NCBI GenBank assembly: GCA_964530345.1
Contig: CAZGYJ010000042.1
Span: 1-19,000 of the forward strand
Source of the DNA: JALSJK01 sp964530345
GTDB lineage: Bacteria > Pseudomonadota > Gammaproteobacteria > Methylococcales > Methylomonadaceae
Direction of reading: 5' to 3'
DNA length: 19,000 nt
Positions within the stretch are counted from its first letter, which is position 1. The number at the start of each line of letters is the position of its first letter. Shown piece after piece: positions 8,356 through 15,449 of this stretch. A program made the translations under genes and the position numbers. Below the pieces are notes generated by a model. The model did not search any database, was not told where the DNA came from, and worked only from the letters and a program-made list of their open reading frames with translations.

Positions 8356-9825
8356 ATGAGTAAAAAACTGAATCCAAGGCAGCGGGATTTTTTTAACCAG
8401 ATTACAAGCCTGGCTTTTGTGAATCCTTTTAGCAAAGAAAGAGAGCAGGCTGATTGTGATTTGTTGAATATTGCGACAGGAAAATTAAATTTGCTACAAA
8501 GAACGGAAATTATCCAGAAACTTCTTCAAGACCAATTAAAACAGCTCGAAGGAGTAACGGGGGTTCAAATTAGCCAATTTCAAGGCAAGACTCAGGAAAC
8601 AATAAAATTAGCTTGGCTGTTTTATCAGTATCATGAATTTCAGGAGCAATTTAATAGGTTTATTAATAAACAAAACCGTAAAGGGGAAGAGCCAATCGAG
8701 CTACCATTTGCGAAAGAATTGATTAGGCGATTTTTATGTTCTGGGTTTACAGAATCGGAAGCAGAGAGATTTATCGCTTTATTTTATCAGTTAAGCCGAG
8801 GTTTTTATTTTATAAATTCATCAATTTCGGGTGATTGTCCAGCGATTATTCAATTACGCATGCATTTGTGGAATAACATTTTTACTTTTAATCCACAGTG
8901 GTATCTAAATTATTTATGCGGAAAAATGGAAGATTTCTCGACTTTATTATTGGGCGCAACTGGAACAGGAAAAAGCCTTGCAGCGTATGCTATTGGATGT
9001 TCAGGGTTTATTCCATTTGATTTGGAAAAAAAACGTTTTCGTGAAAGTTTTACCCGCTCCTATCAGGCGATAAATTTATCGCAATATCCGGCATCATTGT
9101 TGGAATCAGAGCTTTTTGGCCATAAAAAAGGTGCTTTTACCGGGGCTATAGAACAACATCAAGGATTATTTGCTAGATGCAGTGCTCATGGCGCTGTATT
9201 TATAGATGAAATTGGGGATATAGATATGCCAATTCAGGTGAAATTGCTTAATGTATTGCAAGATCGGACATTTAGTCCGGTTGGTAGTCATGAAAAAATA
9301 AGGTTTTCTGGTCGTGTAATCAGCGCAACTAATCGAAATATTGAGCAATTACGCAAAGATGAAATTTTCAGGGATGATCTGTATTACAGATTATGTTCTG
9401 ATGTTATTGTGGTTCCCAGTTTACAGCAGCGAATACGCGAAAACGCAAAAGAACTAGGTAATTTGATTGCTGGTTTGCTTAAGCGTATTTTTGATGCGCC
9501 TGATCCTCAAATGGTGTCACGAATAGAAAAACGTATATTGAACACCGTGCCTGCTGATTATCACTGGCCAGGAAATGTCAGAGAGTTGGAGCAATGTATC
9601 CGGCGTATTTGTTTGGTTGGCTATTATAATGTTAGTGAGCAGTCCAACTTTACCGCAAATAATGGCTTCGTTCTCGCTGAAAATTCTGGTGAAGGCAGTG
9701 TACAAAATCTACTGAAAAAATATTGTGATTTTTTATATCAGCGACATGGCAGTTATGAAGCCGTTGCCAGAATCACACAACTCGATCGGCGTACCGCAAA
9801 AAAATATATCGTTAGTAAGGAATGA
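8356..9825 (+). CDS. Sigma-54-dependent transcriptional activator (PspF-like, with an extra N-terminal domain)
   Basis: The 489-residue protein is an AAA+ bacterial enhancer-binding protein that should remodel sigma-54 RNA polymerase. Visible motifs are Walker A GATGTGKS (residues 200-207), ESELFGHKKGAFTGA with the sigma-54 contact loop GAFTGA at 259-264, and Walker B VFIDE with D284-E285. Arginine-rich segments (FRDDLYYRL) and WPGNVRELEQCI follow. The last 35 residues hold a Fis-type helix-turn-helix (SYEAVARITQLDRRTAKKYI). Unlike PspF, which has no input domain, it carries about 190 N-terminal residues that I cannot assign to a receiver, GAF or PAS fold. The gene is divergent from the pspA-like operon and its sigma-54 promoter, so that operon is its most likely target. 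The ribosome binding site is weak (GAGA about 8 bases upstream). Confidence 0.9.
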   Translation: MSKKLNPRQRDFFNQITSLAFVNPFSKEREQADCDLLNIATGKLNLLQRTEIIQKLLQDQLKQLEGVTGVQISQFQGKTQETIKLAWLFYQYHEFQEQFNRFINKQNRKGEEPIELPFAKELIRRFLCSGFTESEAERFIALFYQLSRGFYFINSSISGDCPAIIQLRMHLWNNIFTFNPQWYLNYLCGKMEDFSTLLLGATGTGKSLAAYAIGCSGFIPFDLEKKRFRESFTRSYQAINLSQYPASLLESELFGHKKGAFTGAIEQHQGLFARCSAHGAVFIDEIGDIDMPIQVKLLNVLQDRTFSPVGSHEKIRFSGRVISATNRNIEQLRKDEIFRDDLYYRLCSDVIVVPSLQQRIRENAKELGNLIAGLLKRIFDAPDPQMVSRIEKRILNTVPADYHWPGNVRELEQCIRRICLVGYYNVSEQSNFTANNGFVLAENSGEGSVQNLLKKYCDFLYQRHGSYEAVARITQLDRRTAKKYIVSKE

Positions 9826-9827
9826 GC

Positions 9828-9878
9828 ATGAACAAATTTAAACAACTAGCTTGTCTTTTTCCGTCTTCTGTGTTGTAA
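9828..9878 (+). CDS. Possible 16-residue mini-ORF directly after the activator gene
   Basis: An ATG lies two bases after the activator stop and opens a 16-codon frame (MNKFKQLACLFPSSVL, then TAA). A GGA lies seven bases before it. The peptide has a basic start and a short hydrophobic stretch with a cysteine. It may be a degraded gene start or simply chance, and there is no further support. Confidence 0.15.
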   Translation: MNKFKQLACLFPSSVL

Positions 9879-9981
9879 AAATAGTTACATAGCAGGCTAT
9901 ACATCTATTTCTACGCCTTGAATACGAATAAAAATACCGCACCAGTTCCAACCTATTCCGTGCTCGTTTCCTAAGCATTGA

Positions 9982-10647
9982 TTATTGCACGCCCTGTTCC
10001 ATTCCTTTGAAAAATTTGCCAAGTGCGCGGCCTGCTTCTTCTGGTGGCATTTTGTTAAGATCACCAAATTGGCTGGCAAATTCTTCAGTTTGCTCGGCCA
10101 TGCTTCTGACGACCATTTCATTGCTAATATTGGTTAGGGCTGCAACTATTCCTAAAACACAAAACACGATATAGGCTGTTTTGGGGTTGACATGATGAAC
10201 TTCGATGCTGGCAATAATCATTAAAATGGTACCGAGCAGAGTGGATAATATTGAACCTATATAAGGGATAGGACTTAAAATGGCGACGATGGGATAAACT
10301 ACAGATGCGTAGGCAATGCAACGATAGGAAACTTCGTAGGATTCATTTGAGCCCATCAATTTCCAGATGACAAATAAAATAGCAGCACCAATGAAACTGC
10401 TAATGATGGATGCAGCGACGGTAAACAAAATGGCGCCAAAACCCGCTACCATGCCACCATGCATACCTAGTCCTAATATCGAAAATAATGTCATTATCAA
10501 GCCAACAGCAATGGCCATCACAATGACAAATAACATTGGTTCGAGAAAACCTCCAGATTTCGGCATTGTTTGATAAAACGCGACAGGAGTTTTTAATATT
10601 TTAAGCGCTATTTGAACAATCTTATTGAAACTGGTGTTGCTTTCCAT
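9982..10647 (-). CDS. Yip1-domain inner-membrane protein
   Basis: The 221-residue protein fits the bacterial Yip1 (PF04893-type) family. It has an N-terminal amphipathic region (FNKIVQIALKILKTPVAFYQTMP) followed by a GG-containing loop. About five hydrophobic helices follow between residues 31 and 176, with Gly- and Met-rich segments. A polar tail of about 45 residues (EEFASQFGDLNKMPPEEAGRAL) ends the protein. The biochemical role of bacterial Yip1 proteins is not established; they are integral membrane proteins. It has a good ribosome binding site (GGAGT, 5 bases upstream of the ATG). It is convergent with the sigma-54 activator gene and divergent from the membrane/coiled-coil cluster at 10905. 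No sigma-54 promoter was found upstream. Confidence 0.75.
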   Translation of the reverse strand: MESNTSFNKIVQIALKILKTPVAFYQTMPKSGGFLEPMLFVIVMAIAVGLIMTLFSILGLGMHGGMVAGFGAILFTVAASIISSFIGAAILFVIWKLMGSNESYEVSYRCIAYASVVYPIVAILSPIPYIGSILSTLLGTILMIIASIEVHHVNPKTAYIVFCVLGIVAALTNISNEMVVRSMAEQTEEFASQFGDLNKMPPEEAGRALGKFFKGMEQGVQ

Positions 10648-10697
10648 AAATTACTCCTGAAAATGTATGAATGAGAAGTTTTTGTTGTTTTTTATTG

Positions 10698-10723
10698 GAA
10701 GCACTGAATTATTTAGTGCCTTC
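10698..10723. repeat. Stem-loop in the divergent intergenic region
   Basis: GAAG plus CACTGAA (10698-10708) can pair with TTTAGTG plus CCTTC (10712-10723). This forms an 11-bp stem with one bulged C, one G-T pair and a 3-base loop. On the minus strand it would fall in the 5' leader of the Yip1 gene. It is not followed by a T-tract on either strand, so it is a possible leader structure or operator rather than a terminator. Confidence 0.4.
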
Positions 10724-10863
10724 TATTTAATTAGGCATCACTTTGCTGTATGTTTAACATAAACCTGATTCCGGTTCAATCAAATCCTCGCACTTAAAAA
10801 GCACATCAAAACGTATTTTCTTTGGTTTTGGCTTTTTTCGCATTAGGGATCAAGGTAAAATCT

Positions 10864-10908
10864 ATGGCGTTCCTCGGGACTTTCCGAGAAGTAAAAAATG
10901 GCAAATGA
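10864..10908 (+). CDS. 14-codon leader ORF overlapping the start of the downstream membrane-protein gene
   Basis: This short frame (MAFLGTFREVKNGK) has an AAGG eight bases before its ATG. Its TGA overlaps the next gene's ATG in the classic ATGA arrangement (10905-10908). The downstream gene has no well-placed Shine-Dalgarno sequence of its own, so the mini-ORF may provide translational coupling. A small stem, CTCGG (10873-10877) with CCGAG (10884-10888), lies inside the frame. Function as a peptide is not implied. Confidence 0.35.
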   Translation: MAFLGTFREVKNGK

Positions 10909-12194
10909 AGATGGAAAATATTAAACAAATGAAATCGCAAGGCGCTGGCTTGGGTCGATTAATCAATCGGGTTCAAACCGTGTTTGTCGGCATGCTCCGG
11001 ATTTGGTCCATACCCATTGTGTTATTGCTCAGCCTGGCATCAGGGTTTACAACCTACTATGGTTTATCCCATTTTATTGTGCCCTGGATTGCATTAATTA
11101 TTACTGTTGCAATTCAGTCTATTATCGTCATCTGCTCTCTTGAAATAGCGGGTATACACTGGAAGGCCAATCGCTTCCGCTATTTTACTATCATGATTTC
11201 TTTATTGATCGCATTAGCCGCATCGATATCATTTTCCTACTTCAAGTTTTACGAGATATCGGAAAAGGATACGATTCATATTCAAAGACTTAACCAGGTG
11301 CAGCAGGACGTTAATCAATATTTGAATAAAATTACGGATGTAAAAAACACCATACTTGAACAACATCGAAAAGAATTAGAACAAGCATCCAAAGATGTCA
11401 CACAAGCATTTTTTGGTACCCACCCTGAAATTGTACCTCGTTATAAAAATGTAGTTGGAGAAGGGCCATTTTGGCGCCGATATAATCAAATCTATCAAGA
11501 CAAGAAAAAAGAGAATCAGTTGCGTGAGCAGGAATTCGTCAAACTGGATAAAAAAATCCTTAATCTACAAAGTAACTTGACACAGCTGGATGGGGCGCAG
11601 AACAAAGAGAGCGTTTATCAAAAGATTTTGACTCTTTTACAAGAGGTGCAAGTGGATTTTAACCGTTTGATTTCAAGCGAAGGAGTTGAAGCGCCCAAAG
11701 CACCCACATTGATGTCCTATCTGCAATTTACCCAAGGTGTTAAACCGTCTTTTTCAATGTGGAAGGGGTTTTCTATGTTCGCTTTTGTGTGTGCGGCAAT
11801 GGTTGATTTTTTTACTGTCTTGTTGTCATACAGACTGGAGTTTACTGCTCCTGGGCCGCTGACTGAACAGGAAGAATCCCTGGTTTTTGAATGTCTCAGG
11901 CAATTTACCGAATTCAGAATCAATGAAAATGATGAACTGGAAATGGTGATTGAAAAGACAGAATTGGAAAGAGCCAGGCATTATTCTGACTGGTCAAGAA
12001 TGTTTGCGGTTGGATTTTTACTAAGTCGAGGCTTTCTGAGAAAAATTGATGAAAGAACAGTTGAATTTGCTCCCAATCTTTATCCATTGATTGCCGAGCA
12101 CATGGGGGATAAATTGCAGGAATTAAAGGCCAAGGCCGCATCAAAGACAAAATCAGAAGCAGTAAAGCTGGAGGTGGTTCATGGCAATGACTGA
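10905..12194 (+). CDS. Inner-membrane protein with long coiled-coil loop, unknown family
   Basis: I do not recognise this 429-residue protein. It has three hydrophobic helices near the N-terminus (about residues 34-54, 57-83, 93-114). A 170-residue polar, Gln/Lys/Glu-rich region with heptad-like spacing follows (about 118-285), then a fourth helix (about 288-311) and a 118-residue soluble tail. If the N-terminus is cytoplasmic, the coiled-coil region is periplasmic and the tail returns to the cytoplasm (inference). The tail ends in a Lys/Ala-rich stretch. The start at 10905 overlaps the stop of a 14-codon upstream frame; M3 at 10911 is an alternative start. The gene overlaps the next one by 14 bases, so the two products probably work together. 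First full gene of a four-gene plus-strand run. Confidence 0.8.
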   Translation: MKMENIKQMKSQGAGLGRLINRVQTVFVGMLRIWSIPIVLLLSLASGFTTYYGLSHFIVPWIALIITVAIQSIIVICSLEIAGIHWKANRFRYFTIMISLLIALAASISFSYFKFYEISEKDTIHIQRLNQVQQDVNQYLNKITDVKNTILEQHRKELEQASKDVTQAFFGTHPEIVPRYKNVVGEGPFWRRYNQIYQDKKKENQLREQEFVKLDKKILNLQSNLTQLDGAQNKESVYQKILTLLQEVQVDFNRLISSEGVEAPKAPTLMSYLQFTQGVKPSFSMWKGFSMFAFVCAAMVDFFTVLLSYRLEFTAPGPLTEQEESLVFECLRQFTEFRINENDELEMVIEKTELERARHYSDWSRMFAVGFLLSRGFLRKIDERTVEFAPNLYPLIAEHMGDKLQELKAKAASKTKSEAVKLEVVHGND

Positions 12195-13530
12195 AGATTC
12201 CGTTGAAGCCTGGTTGCAAACGCCATTCCCAGGCTCGGATAGTTCGGATCGCCCTATTTGGGATCCGGGCTTTGACCCTGAGAGAAGAATCGTTGTTTCC
12301 CGGGTAGGGCCTTATTATAAGGTGTTTCTCAGACCGCCACGATTTGTTAAACGTTTTTATCATACTGTTTATCCATTATTAATTGAAAACTGGAATCTGG
12401 CGACACAAGCCAAACTTTATGATGGTTTTTGCACCATGGATGTGGAGCTAGAAGTCCGTTTTCAGGCGACATTAAAATATGTTGAAAAAAATCTTGAATT
12501 TTTATCCAAGATTAATGAACACATCAAAACAGTTTATGAAGGTATTTTGATCGATATTCTGGATAAGGAATTACTTGAATTGGCTGATGGAGAATGGGTG
12601 CAAACTGGTTTGAATCCAGTTGCCAGGCAAATTGAAAATGCGATTAATGAAACTTTGATGCTGAAAAATATTCAATGCAGAGCTTTATGTAGTTTACAGC
12701 CAAGTTTTGAGGATTTTACTGATGATGAAACAATCGATAGTCGTTTTGTTCAGGAGTCTGTTTATCTGAATATTGTCAAGAAAAATTTCGAATTTCGCGA
12801 AAAGAAAGCCCAGGAAGCCTTTCGTCAGGAACAAAAACTGGAGCAGGAAAAGCTGGAGCAGAAACGCAAAATGCTCGAACAGTTAAATGAAGAGGATGAA
12901 ATCGTCAGACAAAAGCAGGCAATTGAAGCAGAAAATATCAAGCGCCAGTTGATGGAACAAAAACAACACCTTGATGAACAATTAACACTCGAAGAAAAGC
13001 TGTTGGCTGAGAAAGTCAAGCATGAAGTAAAAATGAAGGAAATAGAGCAGGAAGCTAAAGAAGAAGAGCAAAGAAAGCTGCTTTTACGACAGCAACAAAT
13101 TGAGCAGGATTTATTAGAAGAAAAATTAAAACATCAAGAACAAATTAAGGACAGAGAAACTGAAATGGAAATTGAACAATATGAAAAACAACAACGAAAA
13201 TGGCTGGAGGCCAAAAGACGACTTCAAGAGGAAAAATACCGAAATGAAGAATTATTGAGTCAACGGGAAAGGGAAGCTGAATTCAAGGCTCAGGAGCAGC
13301 ATCAACTGGAAAAGCAAAAGTTGCTGGAGCAGTTACGACAGGAACAATTAAAGCATGAGGCGCGAATCAAGGAAATGGAGCTGGAAGCTGAATTGGTACG
13401 GCAACAGAAACAACACGAAACGACCGAAAAAACTGAAGATTTTCTGCGAAAGGAAATAGAGATGTTAGTCTTGGAAAAACAACGTGCAGAGCTCAATGAA
13501 GAAATAAAAAGAGTTCAGGCAGAAGAATAG
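12181..13530 (+). CDS. Possible SPFH/flotillin-like protein with long repetitive coiled coil
   Basis: The 449-residue product has a globular N-terminal half (about residues 1-200) and a charged, Glu/Gln/Lys-rich helical second half (about 200-449). A segment with LYDGFCTMDVELEVRFQATLK and a following helix-rich part resemble the SPFH (band 7) fold by eye. That fold is found in prohibitin and flotillin, which also carry Glu-rich coiled coils. This assignment is tentative and no membrane anchor is visible. The coiled coil contains four copies of a 37-residue repeat (residues 274-421). The start has an excellent GGAGG five bases upstream, inside the preceding membrane-protein gene, which it overlaps by 14 bases. 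SPFH proteins are known neighbours of PspA-family genes in several bacteria, which fits the context. Alternatively it may be a scaffold specific to the membrane protein upstream. Confidence 0.7.
   Translation: MAMTEDSVEAWLQTPFPGSDSSDRPIWDPGFDPERRIVVSRVGPYYKVFLRPPRFVKRFYHTVYPLLIENWNLATQAKLYDGFCTMDVELEVRFQATLKYVEKNLEFLSKINEHIKTVYEGILIDILDKELLELADGEWVQTGLNPVARQIENAINETLMLKNIQCRALCSLQPSFEDFTDDETIDSRFVQESVYLNIVKKNFEFREKKAQEAFRQEQKLEQEKLEQKRKMLEQLNEEDEIVRQKQAIEAENIKRQLMEQKQHLDEQLTLEEKLLAEKVKHEVKMKEIEQEAKEEEQRKLLLRQQQIEQDLLEEKLKHQEQIKDRETEMEIEQYEKQQRKWLEAKRRLQEEKYRNEELLSQREREAEFKAQEQHQLEKQKLLEQLRQEQLKHEARIKEMELEAELVRQQKQHETTEKTEDFLRKEIEMLVLEKQRAELNEEIKRVQAEE
13000..13443 (+). repeat. Four 37-residue (111-base) coiled-coil repeats within the SPFH-like gene
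   Basis: Units start at residues 274, 311, 348 and 385. Each opens with the same eight-position pattern: LLAEKVKH, LLEEKLKH, LQEEKYRN, LRQEQLKH. This is followed by a Lys/Arg- and Glu-rich stretch ending in an E-A/M-E motif. The exact 37-residue spacing and absence of gaps point to internal duplication. Weaker traces appear one unit before (residue 237) and one after (residue 422). Confidence 0.6.
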
Positions 13531-13562
13531 CCGGAAATAGCAATATCGCAGGAGAAGTTAAG

Positions 13563-14429
13563 ATGAAATGGCGCAATCGCAGAAGAAGCAGTAATGTCGA
13601 AGACCGAAGAGGATCGAAAGTTTCAAGAGGAGCAAAAGGAGGAGGTATTGGTCTAATCGCTTTAGCCTTGATTGGCATGTATTTTGGTGTTGATCCAAGA
13701 ATAATCATGGGCATTGGCAGTCAGCTTTCAGGTGGTGGAGAAGCTACAACGACCCAGCGTGCTGATGATTATAAACCATCACCCAAAGAACAGCAGCTTG
13801 GAGAATTTGTCTCCGTTGTATTAGCTGATTCCGAAGATACCTGGCATGCGATTTTTAAACAAATGGGAAGACGCTATCAGGAGCCGAAACTGGTTCTGTT
13901 TACAGATAGGGTTCAGTCAGCCTGTGGTATGGCGGAAGCAGCAATGGGCCCTTTTTATTGTCCAGGGGATGCAAAAGTTTACGTTGACTTGGGTTTTTAC
14001 GATGAATTGAAAAGGCGACACAATGCGCCTGGTGATTTTGCCCAGGCTTATGTCGTGGCGCATGAAGTGGGTCATCATGTGCAAAATTTGTTAGGAATTT
14101 CCAGCAAAGTGCAAAATGCCCGCAGTCAAATGAGTCAAGCACAGGGCAATGAACTATCAGTCAGGCTGGAGCTTCAAGCAGACTGTTTTGCTGGGTTATG
14201 GGCGCAACATACTCAGCGGACCAAGCAGGTATTGGAGCAAGGCGATGTTGAAGAGGCCTTGAATGCAGCATCTGCCATAGGCGATGATCGTCTGCAAAAA
14301 CAGGCCAGAGGCTATGCTTCGCCAGAATCATTTACTCACGGGACATCTAGGCAGCGGGTAAAATGGTTTAAACAGGGAATGCAGGCTAGTAGTATTAATG
14401 ATTGTGATACTTTTTCTGCTCGTTTATAA
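13563..14429 (+). CDS. ypfJ: Putative neutral zinc metallopeptidase, YpfJ family
   Basis: The 288-residue protein matches the YpfJ/PF04228 family in length and layout. It has a basic, Arg-rich cytoplasmic start with RxSxNVEDRRG and GGGIGLIALALIG. That second segment begins a single membrane helix (about residues 27-45). A linker and then a catalytic domain follow. The catalytic motif is H167-E-V-G-H171 within AHEVGHHVQ, and ELQADCFAG with E203 is the probable third zinc ligand. CGMAEAAMGPFYCPGD is another typical family stretch. It should be an inner-membrane-anchored protease with its domain in the periplasm; family substrates are not established. It follows the coiled-coil gene by 32 bases with a strong GGAGAAG ribosome binding site. 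It could process or control the neighbouring membrane proteins (inference). Confidence 0.9.
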   Translation: MKWRNRRRSSNVEDRRGSKVSRGAKGGGIGLIALALIGMYFGVDPRIIMGIGSQLSGGGEATTTQRADDYKPSPKEQQLGEFVSVVLADSEDTWHAIFKQMGRRYQEPKLVLFTDRVQSACGMAEAAMGPFYCPGDAKVYVDLGFYDELKRRHNAPGDFAQAYVVAHEVGHHVQNLLGISSKVQNARSQMSQAQGNELSVRLELQADCFAGLWAQHTQRTKQVLEQGDVEEALNAASAIGDDRLQKQARGYASPESFTHGTSRQRVKWFKQGMQASSINDCDTFSARL

Positions 14430-14436
14430 AGGTTTT

Positions 14437-14709
14437 ATGCAAATTTCTCCCGAAAGCATTGGCTATATTGCCGCAGTTTTGACAACTTCCTCATTTTTGC
14501 CACAAGCCATATTGACCATAAAAACCAAGGATACCGAATCTTTGTCATTAGGAATGTACAGTGCCTTTACATTAGGTGTTTTACTCTGGTTAATTTATGG
14601 TGTTTATCTTGACGATAAAGCGATTATTTTTGCCAATGCCATCACTCTTGTGCTTTCAGCATCAATTTTATCAGTGAAGATTTTTAATACCATCTTTAAA
14701 AACGAATAA
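14437..14709 (+). CDS. SemiSWEET-type (PQ-loop) sugar transporter
   Basis: The 90-residue protein has three hydrophobic helices in the SemiSWEET arrangement: GYIAAVLTTSSFLPQ, then MYSAFTLGVLLWLIYGVYL, then AITLVLSASILSVKIF. The signature PQ is P22-Q23 in helix 1 and is followed by KTKDTESLS, which is highly typical of the family. Members form dimers that move sugars across the inner membrane. I start at 14437 rather than at the in-frame ATG 39 bases upstream. The later start has AAAGG at the right distance and begins 7 bases after the protease stop, while the earlier one would overlap the protease gene. It is the last gene of the run; whether it shares a function with the upstream genes is unclear. 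Confidence 0.88.
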   Translation: MQISPESIGYIAAVLTTSSFLPQAILTIKTKDTESLSLGMYSAFTLGVLLWLIYGVYLDDKAIIFANAITLVLSASILSVKIFNTIFKNE

Positions 14710-14735
14710 ATGTAATGAATTTGCCTAATGATTTT

Positions 14736-15335
14736 TTATGGGTTTTGTTCGTTAATGTCATCAAATTGTTTACGAATTTTTTCCTTATTTTGCCGATAAG
14801 CTATCGCATCACCATAATCTAGAAAACGTTGGTATCGGCTGTGTAATGTGCTGATACGCCTTGCATGTTTAATTGGACACCAAAATTGTTCAGTTCTGGC
14901 GGCAATTTCCTGAGTGAAAGCGATTAGACCATTAAAATAGCTGCAATAAGCGCAATTTATCTTTTCAACAATATTTAGATAATTTAAATAATGACGATCG
15001 AAAACGATATAGTTGGAACGTTTGACTTTTGGAATACCATAAATTGGAAAACAAATGCTGTGATAGAGGGAAACGAAAATATCGAATAAAATTGTAGGGA
15101 AAAGCACTGACCAGATAATTGGCGCGCTCAGAATATGTTGAATGGGAGCCGTTTTAAAATAATCTAATAAACGCTGTAGATGTTGTTTATGTTGCTGGAT
15201 AACAGAGTTTTCAAAGCAAACCTTTTTTTGTTGTATTTGATAACTTGAAGTATCTTGCTGGTTTTGGATTTCATCAATGAGTTCTGACTCAAGGGTTTTT
15301 ATTTTATCTAGGAGATCATTAATTGTAGTTGTCAT
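14736..15335 (-). CDS. Conserved hypothetical membrane-associated protein with CxxC and WCPIKHA motifs
   Basis: The 199-residue protein begins with a polar, predicted coiled-coil region (about residues 1-65). One strong hydrophobic stretch follows, about residues 69-100, possibly a helical hairpin (APIIWSVLFPTILFDIFVSL). A distinctive second half contains CAYCSYFNGLIAF and ARTEQFWCPIKHARR. The pair of cysteines, the further Cys and the His could bind a metal or form disulfides; this is inference. I have a general impression that this CxYC/WCPIKHA block recurs in other proteobacterial hypothetical proteins, but I know no assigned function. It is convergent with the SemiSWEET gene and lies downstream of fpg. 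It has its own AGGA ribosome binding site about 8 bases upstream, and a 114-base gap separates it from fpg, so it may have its own promoter. Confidence 0.75.
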   Translation of the reverse strand: MTTTINDLLDKIKTLESELIDEIQNQQDTSSYQIQQKKVCFENSVIQQHKQHLQRLLDYFKTAPIQHILSAPIIWSVLFPTILFDIFVSLYHSICFPIYGIPKVKRSNYIVFDRHYLNYLNIVEKINCAYCSYFNGLIAFTQEIAARTEQFWCPIKHARRISTLHSRYQRFLDYGDAIAYRQNKEKIRKQFDDINEQNP

Positions 15336-15398
15336 TTTTTTTCCTGAGTTGACTACTTCCTATCTTATAGAGTTTGTGCGTTACTTAGAAGGAATTTT

Positions 15399-15424
15399 CA
15401 ACAATACTGAGAAGATTATTGTTG
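15399..15424. repeat. Inverted repeat between fpg and the hypothetical membrane-protein gene
   Basis: CAACAATA (15399-15406) and TATTGTTG (15417-15424) form a perfect 8-base stem with a 10-base loop. It lies 26 bases downstream of the fpg stop on the minus strand. No T-tract follows, so if it ends fpg transcription it is not a classical intrinsic terminator. Confidence 0.4.
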
Positions 15425-15449
15425 AGTGTCAAACCAGTAATCTCGATGA

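Noticed and set aside
8180..8377. Upstream extension of the PspA-like frame to 8377
   Set aside because: The extra 66 residues are unlike PspA, would cover the sigma-54 promoter and overlap the activator gene. The internal ATG at 8179 has a GAGGA ribosome binding site and gives the family length.
9889..9903. Short palindrome ATAGCAGGCTAT between the convergent activator and Yip1 genes
   Set aside because: The stem is only five bases with a two-base loop and no T-tract, so it cannot be called a terminator.
10732..10747. Sigma-54-like sequence TAGGCATCACTTTGCT upstream of the membrane-protein gene at 10905
   Set aside because: The GG and GC elements are one base too close and the T before GG is replaced by A. 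I therefore do not claim sigma-54 control of this cluster.
12825..13496. Long antisense frames rich in Cys, Ser and Phe opposite the coiled-coil gene
   Set aside because: They are the reverse-complement image of Glu/Gln/Lys-rich codons and have no ribosome binding site or protein-like composition.
14398..14436. Longer SemiSWEET start at 14398
   Set aside because: It overlaps the protease gene by 32 bases and adds a hydrophobic extension not seen in the 90-residue family. The ATG at 14437 has AAAGG just upstream.
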